This document shows, one piece after another, positions 23,972 to 31,302 of a stretch of 64,000 nucleotides of DNA. How positions within the stretch are numbered: the stretch's first letter is position 1; each line of letters starts with the position of its first letter. The notes under the pieces were generated by a model, which was given only the letters and a program-made list of their open reading frames with translations, searched no databases and was not told the origin of the DNA. Location: positions 62,001 through 126,000 of the forward strand of contig JACPVR010000005.1 of assembly GCA_016197405.1 (NCBI GenBank), read 5' to 3'. Source of the DNA: Mycobacterium sp. (GTDB lineage Bacteria; Actinomycetota; Actinomycetes; Mycobacteriales; Mycobacteriaceae). Position numbers and translations under genes: made by a program.

Positions 23972-24311
23972 TGGTGGTAACTCCCCTCGCTTCCGTGTAG
24001 TCGATGACGTCCTGTCTGCGGAACACCCAGTGGCCGGACACCTTCCGCCCGTCGAGGTCAGTCCGGATTGTTCGTACCCAACGGGTAGAACATCCGAGTA
24101 TCTCCGCGGCGGCACCGGAGTCAATCAACTCGTCTGGGTCTAATTCTTCTGCATCAGAATCTGATTCACTTCCGCAGGCGGAATGCATCTCGAGTTTTTG
24201 ATACAGGGACAGAAGCTCAGCGGGGACGTGTCGCCGGGTCACCTTCAGCCGGTCGACCAGGTCACGAGCCGCATACAATGCCCACTCAACCTGCTCGCTC
24301 GTCAGCCGCAC
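23955..24311 (-). CDS. Excisionase-like HTH protein with acidic linker
   Basis: 118 aa. A helical N-terminus is followed by an acidic serine-rich linker (CGSESDSDAEELDPDELI) and then a MerR/excisionase-type HTH (AAAEILGCSTRWVRTIRTDL, then VFRRQDVIDYTEA). The GTG start overlaps the stop of the gene upstream. It may regulate the operon or assist excision; the xis-position gene at 28145 is the better candidate for excisionase. Confidence 0.65.
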   Translation of the reverse strand: MRLTSEQVEWALYAARDLVDRLKVTRRHVPAELLSLYQKLEMHSACGSESDSDAEELDPDELIDSGAAAEILGCSTRWVRTIRTDLDGRKVSGHWVFRRQDVIDYTEARGVTTNDCCA

Positions 24312-24529
24312 TACAGCTCACCACCTGAGCGGCCGGGTTTGGTCTTGCTGTTGTCAGCTTCGACGGAAGGGCCGTTCGCTGTTCGGGCAAGGCAGGGCGT
24401 CCGGCGTACGCGACCGGTGACACGGTTGACGCACCAATCGTGCGCTTCGGCGGAACACTCCGGGCATCGCTCGTCCATCCGGGCATCGGCGTATGCGTCC
24501 GCGATGGCGCGACCACGGAGCGCGGTCAC
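24311..24529 (-). CDS. Small zinc-ribbon protein
   Basis: 72 aa from a GTG. CPECSAEAHDWCVN followed by RRTPCLART forms a Cys4-type zinc ribbon of a kind common in mycobacteriophages. It is overlapped by 4 bp by the WhiB-like gene upstream and overlaps the next start by 1 bp. Role unknown. Confidence 0.6.
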   Translation of the reverse strand: MTALRGRAIADAYADARMDERCPECSAEAHDWCVNRVTGRVRRTPCLARTANGPSVEADNSKTKPGRSGGEL

Positions 24530-24810
24530 TTGATGTCCTCGATCAGACGCCGGGGCCTAGAGATTCGGCCTGCGACCACGCCTTCGGGGCGCTTGCCACG
24601 TGGTAACCCGTCGATCCATTCCCGGCACCGATCCAGCGCCGGGCAGTGGTTGCACAGCCCAATCGCTTGGTTATGCCGCTGGGCGACTGTCTCGGGGTCT
24701 TCACCTTGCGCCGCTAGGTCGAACAGGTGCCCGCGTCCACGGCACCGTGCCCCAACGAGCGTGGGCGCACCGGCCAGGGCGGCGATCAAAGAATCGAACT
24801 CGACACTCAC
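24526..24810 (-). CDS. WhiB-family Fe-S regulator
   Basis: 94 aa. The four cysteines of the WhiB iron-sulfur site are present: GARCRGRG, then LCNHCPALDRCREW, followed by the G-rich turn EGVVAGRI and a basic tail (SRPRR) for DNA contact. WhiB proteins bind the primary sigma factor and tune transcription. Phage copies such as WhiB of TM4 are known to interfere with host WhiB2 and cause superinfection exclusion. The GTG start overlaps the neighbouring gene. The role here is inferred from that precedent. Confidence 0.88.
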   Translation of the reverse strand: MSVEFDSLIAALAGAPTLVGARCRGRGHLFDLAAQGEDPETVAQRHNQAIGLCNHCPALDRCREWIDGLPRGKRPEGVVAGRISRPRRLIEDIK

Positions 24811-24971
24811 CGCGGGCCACCTCCGATGGCGAAGGCCCCCGGTTTGCGCGGACATGCCCCCGTGTCGACGGCCGGTAGCCAGTGCCGGCCGTCGCATTGA
24901 GGGCAGACGATCTGGACCAGGCGGTGGCCGTCACTGAGTTGGCGCCGGGCAACCACTTTCGCGGCCTTCAC
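24807..24971 (-). CDS. Small zinc-ribbon protein
   Basis: 54 aa from a GTG that overlaps the primase stop. A basic start (KAAKVVARRQLSDGHRL) is followed by VCPQCDGRHWLPAVDTGACP, three cysteines of a probable zinc ribbon. It is coupled on both sides (4-bp overlaps). Could be an accessory to the primase-helicase. Confidence 0.5.
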   Translation of the reverse strand: MKAAKVVARRQLSDGHRLVQIVCPQCDGRHWLPAVDTGACPRKPGAFAIGGGPR

Positions 24972-27550
24972 GCGGCACCCCCCGAAAGCGCGCACTCGGC
25001 GCAGCGTCCGCGCTCGATAGACGGCGCCAGGGTCAGTTCGGCCCCACACCCGCAGCGGACCGGATGCTGGCTTGCCGATTCTGCCGTCGCCAGGGCCCGT
25101 GCAACTCGGTCGGTCTGCCCCGGTGATGAAGGCGTCAACCCTCCCGGCAGAACGGGGACCTGAGATTGCCCGTATTCGAGACCCGCCTGACCCGCTGACC
25201 CGTCTTCGCAGGTCATAGTGGGTGTTTTTGGCGGGTTAGCGATTTCGACCTGACCCGCCTGACCCGCCGTTGACCCGCCTGGCGGGTTAGCGGCGGGGAA
25301 CGAATTTTCGTCTGACCCGCCTAATTTATGGCCATTGACGTGCAAGGACGGGTTAGGCGGGGAAGGCGGGGCACTTTTCGGGCAAGTCTCTCCTGGCTCG
25401 ATAGTCCACCGGGTGACACCGTCCTTGTTTGCGCCCTTGTCGTTGTCGACGGTCCAGCCGATTGACCGCAGCGCTGGTGCATGCCGGGTGAGTAGGCCGG
25501 TGACCGCACGTGCGTTCTTCGGCCAACCGCGCGGTATCCGCCAGTCCGGGCCAGCCGAAGACGCTGCGGCGTTGATCGCGGCCAAAATCTCGGCACTCGT
25601 TGCTTCGTTGTAGGGCCTCCCCGCAGCCACAAGCTCGGCGATCAGGGGGACGTCCAGCGTGTCGGCAGCGGCGCGGCGTGACTGCTCGCGATAGCGAGCC
25701 AGGCCCTCGGTGCCGTGAATTTCATCGACGGCGGCGAGCACCTTGGCGAAGTCGGCCATGCGCGGCAAGTCGTCCACCTTGACCGCCGGTAGCCGCTGGT
25801 GCACCTTGGCGGCAAGGTCGAGCAGCCCGCCGAGAACACGAGGGCGTGCGGTCTCCCACGCAGCAGCAAGTTCGTCCTCGGGCCGCCGTTTAGTCACCCG
25901 AGGCAGTGCGATGCTGGCCAGCCGCTCGGCGAGGTCACCGCGGCCGATAACGAGGTCGACCCCGTTGACGATGCAGCAGCGCCGAAACGACTGCACCGAG
26001 ACGTCGCTATCGGTATACAGAGCGCGCTTGACCGCGCCGTCACCGGTCGCGGCACGACAGAGGCAGTCCGACAACCACGACGGAATTTCGCCCGAGAGAT
26101 TGTCTAGGGCGACAACCCAACTCGCACTAGCCGCGGTCGTCCAGCCATCCTGGTCCCGAGGGGGCTGCCGCAGCGGGACCGGTGAGGGGTCGACAAGACT
26201 GACCAGCAACCTCGTGATGGTGGATTTCGCGCTGCCCTGCTCTGCCAGGAGTGCGAGAATTGCGTGCGGCACATCCGTCTGCACGAGCGCGGACACGAGC
26301 ACCGCCAGCAGGACCGGGCGGTCAAGCTTGTCGATTGGCACGAAGTCCCACAACTCAGACAGCTGACCCCCACGGTGCGGCTGTGGCAGTTGGCCGGTCA
26401 GTTTGGTACGGCGGAACAAGACGGGCGCAGCGGTGACCACCTGCCAACTACCGTCGCGGATCTCGATAACCTGCCCGGCGATATCACCCATGTCGATGAA
26501 CACCGCGCGGCCCAGCTCGGCTACGCGCAGATATACGCGCTGCGGCGGCTCTTGGGTGGCGAAGCCCTCCAGCACATTGCAAGCGTCTGCCAACGCCTGT
26601 TGCGACGGCACGGAGTTGTGCGCGTCGAAGTACTGACGGGCCAACTCCGCACGCAGCCCGGTCTTGCCACCCCGCAGCATCATCGCCAGGTGCGGGTGGT
26701 CGTTGCTCACCCCATATGGGTCATCCGAGTCGGTGACGCCCAGCGTGTACGCACTGCGGCCCATATCGACCAACTGCGAAGCGACAGAACGACGGGCGGA
26801 TTTGTCGTCCTCCTCTGTCGCTTCACCCGTTGGGGCAGGTGTGCCATTTGGCACACCTGACAGCTCGACTTCGGCGAACTCATCGAGAGTTTTGCCAGCT
26901 GCCACATGGTCCGCCGCGTCCTTGCCGATCGCGGCCTCCACGATCTTGACCGACTTCGCGATACCGTCGAGCTGTTCGGCGACCTGTACAGCATGCTTAC
27001 GCCCCGCATCGTCGGCGTCCGCGACGATGGTGACGTCCTTGCCTCGCAACGGGGTCCAGTCGAATAAGTGCGCCTTTCGGGCACCCATCGCCGGGGACAC
27101 CGCGACCACGCCGGCCAGGGCCTCAATCGCTTCCGCACACTTCTCACCCTCGGTCACGTAGACCTTGCTGGAATCACTGATTCGGTCGGCGTGAAACAGG
27201 CTGCGACCCTTTATGTTCCCGGACTGCGAAAAGGCCTTGCCCGGCTTGCGATGTACGACGCGGCCGTCTGGATACTTGTAGTCACGCCGCGCCGAGAACA
27301 CGTCACGCGCCACGGCATCATCGAAAAGATCGGCTGCCGTCCAACCCAGCGCCCCTAGCACCGCAGGGTATTCGCAACCGGCGTGACAAAAGAAGACCAC
27401 ACCCTTGCCGTCGTCGCGCGGCTTTATCGACAGCGATGGATTGCGGTCGTCGTGGGCCGGGCACTGGGCCTGCGTCGTGCCGTCGCGTTCATCGACGTGA
27501 CTACCGTGAGTTCGTAGCGCATCAATGAGCCGGGCGTATGCGGTTCTCAT
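24968..27550 (-). CDS. P4-type primase-helicase
   Basis: 860 aa. A DnaG-type zinc ribbon (CPAHDD at about 30, CHAGC at about 56) leads into a TOPRIM domain (VYVTEGEKCAEA near 130, DADDAG near 180). An SF3/DUF927-like ATPase follows with Walker A AEQGSAKST near 433 and ALDNLSGEIP as the B motif. The C-terminus is a glycine/alanine-rich linker and an extra Cys4 ribbon (CGCGAELTL, CAECA). This arrangement primes and unwinds DNA for autonomous replication of satellites. The linker region (about residues 740-800) has repeated TAGQAGQ-like segments. It is the element's replication enzyme. Confidence 0.85.
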   Translation of the reverse strand: MRTAYARLIDALRTHGSHVDERDGTTQAQCPAHDDRNPSLSIKPRDDGKGVVFFCHAGCEYPAVLGALGWTAADLFDDAVARDVFSARRDYKYPDGRVVHRKPGKAFSQSGNIKGRSLFHADRISDSSKVYVTEGEKCAEAIEALAGVVAVSPAMGARKAHLFDWTPLRGKDVTIVADADDAGRKHAVQVAEQLDGIAKSVKIVEAAIGKDAADHVAAGKTLDEFAEVELSGVPNGTPAPTGEATEEDDKSARRSVASQLVDMGRSAYTLGVTDSDDPYGVSNDHPHLAMMLRGGKTGLRAELARQYFDAHNSVPSQQALADACNVLEGFATQEPPQRVYLRVAELGRAVFIDMGDIAGQVIEIRDGSWQVVTAAPVLFRRTKLTGQLPQPHRGGQLSELWDFVPIDKLDRPVLLAVLVSALVQTDVPHAILALLAEQGSAKSTITRLLVSLVDPSPVPLRQPPRDQDGWTTAASASWVVALDNLSGEIPSWLSDCLCRAATGDGAVKRALYTDSDVSVQSFRRCCIVNGVDLVIGRGDLAERLASIALPRVTKRRPEDELAAAWETARPRVLGGLLDLAAKVHQRLPAVKVDDLPRMADFAKVLAAVDEIHGTEGLARYREQSRRAAADTLDVPLIAELVAAGRPYNEATSAEILAAINAAASSAGPDWRIPRGWPKNARAVTGLLTRHAPALRSIGWTVDNDKGANKDGVTRWTIEPGETCPKSAPPSPPNPSLHVNGHKLGGSDENSFPAANPPGGSTAGQAGQVEIANPPKTPTMTCEDGSAGQAGLEYGQSQVPVLPGGLTPSSPGQTDRVARALATAESASQHPVRCGCGAELTLAPSIERGRCAECALSGGAA

Positions 27551-27810
27551 TCGGCTACCACCGCCTTAGCACAGCGCGGGCCACGATGCGCTTGCTTGGA
27601 GGCCTTCGATGTCAGCCAGCGGCCACACACATCACACTTCACGGCGAGCCGAAAATGCCCAGTACTCACCGCCTGCCAGATCGACCAATCGACCTGGCTG
27701 ACTACACGTTTGTCGAAGTCAAGATCGGGCTCGCTTGCGGTATCCTTGGCCGTAGAGGTGGCGTTAGGAGAGGGCCGGTCCGGCGGGGCCGGCCTTTTTC
27801 GTTGCGTCAC
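27547..27810 (-). CDS. Zinc-finger protein upstream of primase
   Basis: 87 aa from a GTG, coupled by 4 bp to the primase and to the gene before it. The C-terminal part has CDVCGRWLTSKASKQAHRGP then RC, a zinc knuckle similar to DUF6011-type domains in phage proteins. The N-terminus is basic and proline-rich. Likely a replication accessory or DNA-binding protein. Confidence 0.6.
   Translation of the reverse strand: MTQRKRPAPPDRPSPNATSTAKDTASEPDLDFDKRVVSQVDWSIWQAVSTGHFRLAVKCDVCGRWLTSKASKQAHRGPRCAKAVVAE
27773..27799 (+). terminator. Possible plus-strand terminator inside a minus-strand gene
   Basis: GGCCGG (27773) and CCGGCC (27789) arms with a 10-base loop, followed by TTTTT on the plus strand. 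It would stop antisense transcription entering the early operon. The arms also encode the Pro/Arg-rich N-terminus of the minus-strand gene, so it may be coincidence. Confidence 0.35.
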
Positions 27811-28145
27811 TTGCCACCACCTCGCAGCACCCGGTTCACTGCGGCTTCACCAGTTGGGTCGCTGTAGGAAATCACCTTGGCCGCATCGGGATTACTTAGA
27901 GCACGGCGCCGCTGTTCGGCTGTGAGTAGCACTGCGTTACACAGGAACTCGCCGAACGTCCAACCGTTCCGCGCCACACGCGACTCGAACCGGCGAACCA
28001 GGCGCGCGACCTTCCGCGGCCCCATCTCAACCCCCGCCGCACCGAGAACACGATGGGCGTCACGGATGAGGACTTCGGTTTGACTCGCGGTGCGGATACT
28101 TCCATCGGGACGGGGTACTGCGATCGCAGTGGGCGGGCTAGTCAT
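27807..28145 (-). CDS. Hypothetical helical protein of early operon
   Basis: 112 aa from an ATG sharing one base with the upstream stop (TAATG). The centre (EMGPRKVARLVRRFESRVAR, then GWTFGEFLCNAVLLTAEQRR) is strongly helical and basic. Similar short proteins lie next to excisionase genes in phiRv-type elements, but I cannot name the family. Co-transcription with xis and primase suggests an early replication or control role. Confidence 0.5.
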   Translation of the reverse strand: MTSPPTAIAVPRPDGSIRTASQTEVLIRDAHRVLGAAGVEMGPRKVARLVRRFESRVARNGWTFGEFLCNAVLLTAEQRRRALSNPDAAKVISYSDPTGEAAVNRVLRGGGK

Positions 28146-28348
28146 TAGGCAGCGCCCCCGAACGGCTGCATTGCAGCATCCAGTTCGTTCAGGTCGATAC
28201 GGACTAAGCGGCTGCCGCTGCGGTAGCCCTTGAGTCGCCCGTCCGCGATCATTTGGCGGATGGTGCGTTCGGTGACGCCGAGATACGCTGCGCCTTCTTT
28301 GAGCTTGGCGTAGCGGCGTTGGGCGCCAGTGGTTGGCGTAGTGGCCAT
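28145..28348 (-). CDS. Excisionase-like HTH protein
   Basis: 67 aa. A single HTH_17/MerR-type domain: LKEGAAYLGVTERTIRQMI, wing GYRSGSRLVRID, then LNELDAAM. Size, domain and position next to the integrase match recombination directionality factors of mycobacterial prophages (the Rv2657c-like slot). It heads the leftward operon that runs to the primase. It could also act as a repressor. Confidence 0.78.
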   Translation of the reverse strand: MATTPTTGAQRRYAKLKEGAAYLGVTERTIRQMIADGRLKGYRSGSRLVRIDLNELDAAMQPFGGAA

Positions 28349-28625
28349 AGCGAATCACGCTCCAGTTTCAGGAGCCGACGAGGCTCGCTCACTGGGGGTG
28401 ATCAAGAAGCACTGCCGAGCCCCAGCAAGCAGCCTTCCGGCTCTTGCTTTGCTCGGCTCCCGTGCGGGGCTCTCTGCCATTGGGGCAGAACTGGACTCGC
28501 CGTTAACGAGGACCTGGCGCGAAACTCCTATTGCAGGATCAGTTACCCGAAGGTCACTGCCGGCCAACCCGCTCGCTAGCTGGCGTCAGTATAGCGTGGT
28601 TCCGCACATTTCCGTGGATTGTGCG
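28349..28625. promoter_or_regulatory. int-xis spacer with nested inverted repeats
   Basis: No gene stands out. A compound hairpin spans 28417-28472: outer GAGCCCC/GGGGCTC, inner AGCAAG/CTTGCT and GCC/GGC. An ACTGGGGG tract and an AT-richer stretch near 28500-28530 (GTTAACG) lie beside it. The spacer probably carries the promoter and control structure for xis and the downstream operon. Confidence 0.4.
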
Positions 28626-29846
28626 CTACTTCTGCGTGTCGCCTCTCGCGATGCCAGACAGCAGTTTTGCGATCTGTCGGTCGCGACCTTGGGCGGCGTG
28701 TTGATAGCGCATCGCGGCTCCCGGGGTCGAATGCCCCAGGCGCGCCATGAGTTCGGCGAGACTGGCACCGGTGGCCGCCGCCAGCACCGCACCTGAGTGG
28801 CGCAGGTCATGCCACCGCAGATCTTTTCGCTTCGCTTCGAGCCGAGCCTTATAGAAATGGCGATAGAGGGTGGCCGGCGCTAAATGCCCTCCGGAGATCG
28901 CGGGAAACAGGAGCGCATCTTCTTCGCGGCCGGTGTGCCGACCGAGGTGATCCCGAATCGCAGGCAAAAGATGCGGCGGAATCTCGACATCCCGGCGGCC
29001 CGCCTCGGACTTGGGCGTGGTGGGAGTGAACCCATCATCTGTACGCACAACAGCCCTCTCGATATGGACGATGCCATACGGCTCGGGCGGGGGCGCATCG
29101 GTTGCGGCGGCCGCTTCCAGCTCCTTAGCGGTCGGTTCAACGATGGTGATATCGGCACGGCGCAGTTCGGTTAGCTCGCCGAATCGCAGTGCGGCCCAAG
29201 CGGCCAACAGCACCATGGCCCGGTATCGCTCGGGCATGCTGGTGGCGATGATCTCGATCTCTTCCAGTGTGGCGGGTCGAGGCTTGTGAACCCGACGAGC
29301 GGTGCCAGCGCCACGGATGACGCAAGGATTTATCGGCACCTTCTCCTCATCGACCGCCGTCGCCATGATGGTCTTCAGGAGTCCGTAGCAGTGTGCGCGC
29401 AGCGTCGGCGTCGTGGCATTCAGATCGTTGTCATACCAAGATTCGACGTCATCCTTCGAGATGCCCGCGATCGGCAATCCGCCAAGGATTGGGAGGATGT
29501 GCTGATCCAGTAGGCGTCGGTAATGTTCCCGCGTTCGCGGCTTGAGCAGCTGGCCGCGGACCTTCCGTTTCGGGAGCCAGGTGTCCGCGTACGCGGTAAG
29601 TGTCAGCGACGTCCTGGCCTCGTGCGCGTTGGGCGGCAGCCACGATTTCGAGATGATTTCGGCCTGACGCAGCGACAACCACCCGCGTGCATCTTTCTCC
29701 GTCAGGAACGTTCGGTCGGCTTTATAGCGACGTCCGTCCGGCCCGTGGTACATCGCCCGGTACCGGCCGCTGGGCAGCTTGTGGGCGGTACCGAACGCCC
29801 CACGCTTCTGAGGTTTGCGTCCCTCACCTCGCACCAACCGGCTCAC
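28626..29846 (-). CDS. int: Tyrosine integrase
   Basis: 406 aa. An AP2-like arm-binding domain (SGRYRAMYHGPDGRRYKADR) at residues 26-45 is followed by a SAM-like core-binding domain (about 75-190). The catalytic domain has ALRFGEL (Arg), HDLRHSG (His-x-x-Arg), LGHSTP (His) and MRYQHA (Tyr). All residues are intact. The gene lies 170 bp inside attR and is transcribed away from it. By location and type it corresponds to the integrase of phiRv2-like elements that use tRNA-Val. An ATG start with an R-rich N-terminus was kept; a GTG is not needed. Confidence 0.93.
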   Translation of the reverse strand: MSRLVRGEGRKPQKRGAFGTAHKLPSGRYRAMYHGPDGRRYKADRTFLTEKDARGWLSLRQAEIISKSWLPPNAHEARTSLTLTAYADTWLPKRKVRGQLLKPRTREHYRRLLDQHILPILGGLPIAGISKDDVESWYDNDLNATTPTLRAHCYGLLKTIMATAVDEEKVPINPCVIRGAGTARRVHKPRPATLEEIEIIATSMPERYRAMVLLAAWAALRFGELTELRRADITIVEPTAKELEAAAATDAPPPEPYGIVHIERAVVRTDDGFTPTTPKSEAGRRDVEIPPHLLPAIRDHLGRHTGREEDALLFPAISGGHLAPATLYRHFYKARLEAKRKDLRWHDLRHSGAVLAAATGASLAELMARLGHSTPGAAMRYQHAAQGRDRQIAKLLSGIARGDTQK

Positions 29847-29857
29847 CTCTCATCTAG

Positions 29858-29888
29858 CTGGCGTGAACTCCATATCTGGCGTGAACTC
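29858..29888. repeat. Two 13-bp direct repeats, candidate arm-type sites
   Basis: CTGGCGTGAACTC occurs at 29858-29870 and 29876-29888, 18 bp apart, between the integrase start and attR. The core GTGAACT is shared with the pair at 13813-13830 near attL. Arm sites for the integrase or sites for the excisionase are the simplest reading. Confidence 0.5.
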
Positions 29889-30016
29889 GTTGTGAGCTAA
29901 TCAAACAGTATCAATCTTCCGCATGCTGCCGTGTCACTCCGCTACACTGAACGTGTAAAACGCTGATCGCAGACTGTTTTTCCTGCTCAGCACCATAGTA
30001 CTAGCAAATGGACTGA

Positions 30017-30051
30017 ACTGGTTCAATCCCAGTATCGCGCACCACGATTCA
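30017..30051. repeat. attR core (35 bp)
   Basis: Identical to attL at 13747-13781; contains the T-arm to CCA end of tRNA-Val without the 5' half of the gene, so it is the non-functional end. Confidence 0.92.
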
Positions 30052-30340
30052 TCGCAGTACAACCTCACGTCGAGCTCGATACGCCCATGTTCCACGCGTA
30101 GCGGATCGCAGGGTGCAGCTGCTGCGGCTCGCCGATCCAAATGGAAAATCCGCTTATTTTCGGTTGCGGTCACCCCGGGTCGATCAGATCCAGCCGTTCA
30201 GGTGTCTGTTCTGCAACTCTGACTTGTCGCGATCTGCACAGCTCAGAGGATCGGCGGTTCACGCCGGCCCGAGACCTTCGCTCCTGCGCATCGACATACA
30301 GCGCGACGCCGATGTCAGCGGCTCCTCATATTCTGTCGCA

Positions 30341-31249
30341 ATGCCTGACCCGTACGTGGTGCGAACCACTCCTGGAATCGTCGAGCTGTGGTCACCAGTC
30401 CGTCTGCCCTTCGAGCCGCGCGGCTGGCTGATCGACATGCGCAACGACCTGCGCCGCGCACTGCATAGCCTGTCGCCTACCCCGAACGGGCATCTGCATG
30501 CCGTATACGGCGCGGCCAATGATGGCGCGTTCGTCGACACTGAAAACGTGCTCCTGTACAACGTGGGTGGCACCGCGCTCCGCCCCTTGGGAAGAAATGC
30601 GGTGACGTTTGAGCGCAGGTATCAGGTTCCGTCGCCGCCAGTTGGAGATGGACTGCAAAATGACCAAGCGTTGCACTATCACCGCTACAGCGAGGCGGGC
30701 GATGCCCCAACCGAGTTTTGGAGACCGGGCAGGCAATTGGGCGCCTTCTTCGATGTTCCGGTGAATGTGCTCGACAAGCCGGCGCCCGTGTTTAAGGCCA
30801 TTCGGGAGTACGCGGCTCCTCCGAGCGATACGGCGTCAACCCCAACCCAGTTCTATATCGATGTGCAGATCACGGACACCCGGCAGTCCCGGTCGGCTGG
30901 CTCGGTAGTCAGCATCATCAAGCCCGCTCTTGACGGCATCATCAGCGCTTATCACGGCCACGGCGGGTCTGACGGAAGCGACGAAGCTCGGCGGCTTGAA
31001 CTGTCCGAGGTCGGAACAGCAGACGCGCTTCGGGATCATCTTCTAGATGGACGTTGGGCCGCATTAGGCACGAGACGGCTGGTGAGACCTTTCGGCGCAG
31101 CGGGGGTCCAGTGGAATCCCGCGGACGAGTTCTGTGTCTTCGCGCGCATCAGTCTCAGCACCGGCGAGGCGGTCGCTGACACCGACGCTCGATGGCGACT
31201 AACTGCGAAGTTGAGCGAAGCGAAGTTTGATGAGTCAAAAGAGTCATAG
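30341..31249 (+). CDS. Unidentified protein beside attR
   Basis: 302 aa from the ATG at 30341. A TATTCT box six bases before the ATG would give a leaderless mRNA. The sequence is alpha/beta with strands such as GIVELWSPVRLPFEP, FYIDVQITDT and EFCVFARISL, no signal peptide, and no family I recognise. Its base composition is lower in GC than the core genes to the right, and it lies just outside the element, in the 1.2 kb before the MocR gene. It may be cargo from an earlier insertion. The 290 bp between attR and its ATG hold no other gene that I can support. Confidence 0.6.
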   Translation: MPDPYVVRTTPGIVELWSPVRLPFEPRGWLIDMRNDLRRALHSLSPTPNGHLHAVYGAANDGAFVDTENVLLYNVGGTALRPLGRNAVTFERRYQVPSPPVGDGLQNDQALHYHRYSEAGDAPTEFWRPGRQLGAFFDVPVNVLDKPAPVFKAIREYAAPPSDTASTPTQFYIDVQITDTRQSRSAGSVVSIIKPALDGIISAYHGHGGSDGSDEARRLELSEVGTADALRDHLLDGRWAALGTRRLVRPFGAAGVQWNPADEFCVFARISLSTGEAVADTDARWRLTAKLSEAKFDESKES

Positions 31250-31302
31250 GCGGTAAAGTTCGGCGCTTCAGAGACAGCATCACGCCGTCCAATCCCCCCC
31301 CC

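Larger units (their letters stand above)
13747..30051. mobile_element. 16.3-kb phiRv2-type satellite-like element in tRNA-Val
   Basis: The element is bounded by a perfect 35-bp direct repeat of the tRNA-Val 3' end and carries an integrase next to the right end. Gene content: integrase, excisionase-like HTH, primase-helicase, WhiB-like, zinc ribbons, HNH nuclease, an unassigned possible structural protein, tape measure, a TA-like pair and a hairpin-dense region. There is no terminase, portal, capsid, tail-tube or lysin gene. That makes it a satellite or a reduced prophage that would need a helper. Both ends are intact and the integrase has its catalytic residues, so mobility is plausible. Confidence 0.85.

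Noticed and set aside
27773..27799. Independent plus-strand small RNA ending here
   Set aside because: A terminator-like hairpin exists but no promoter or conserved structure was evident on the plus strand; kept only as a weak terminator.
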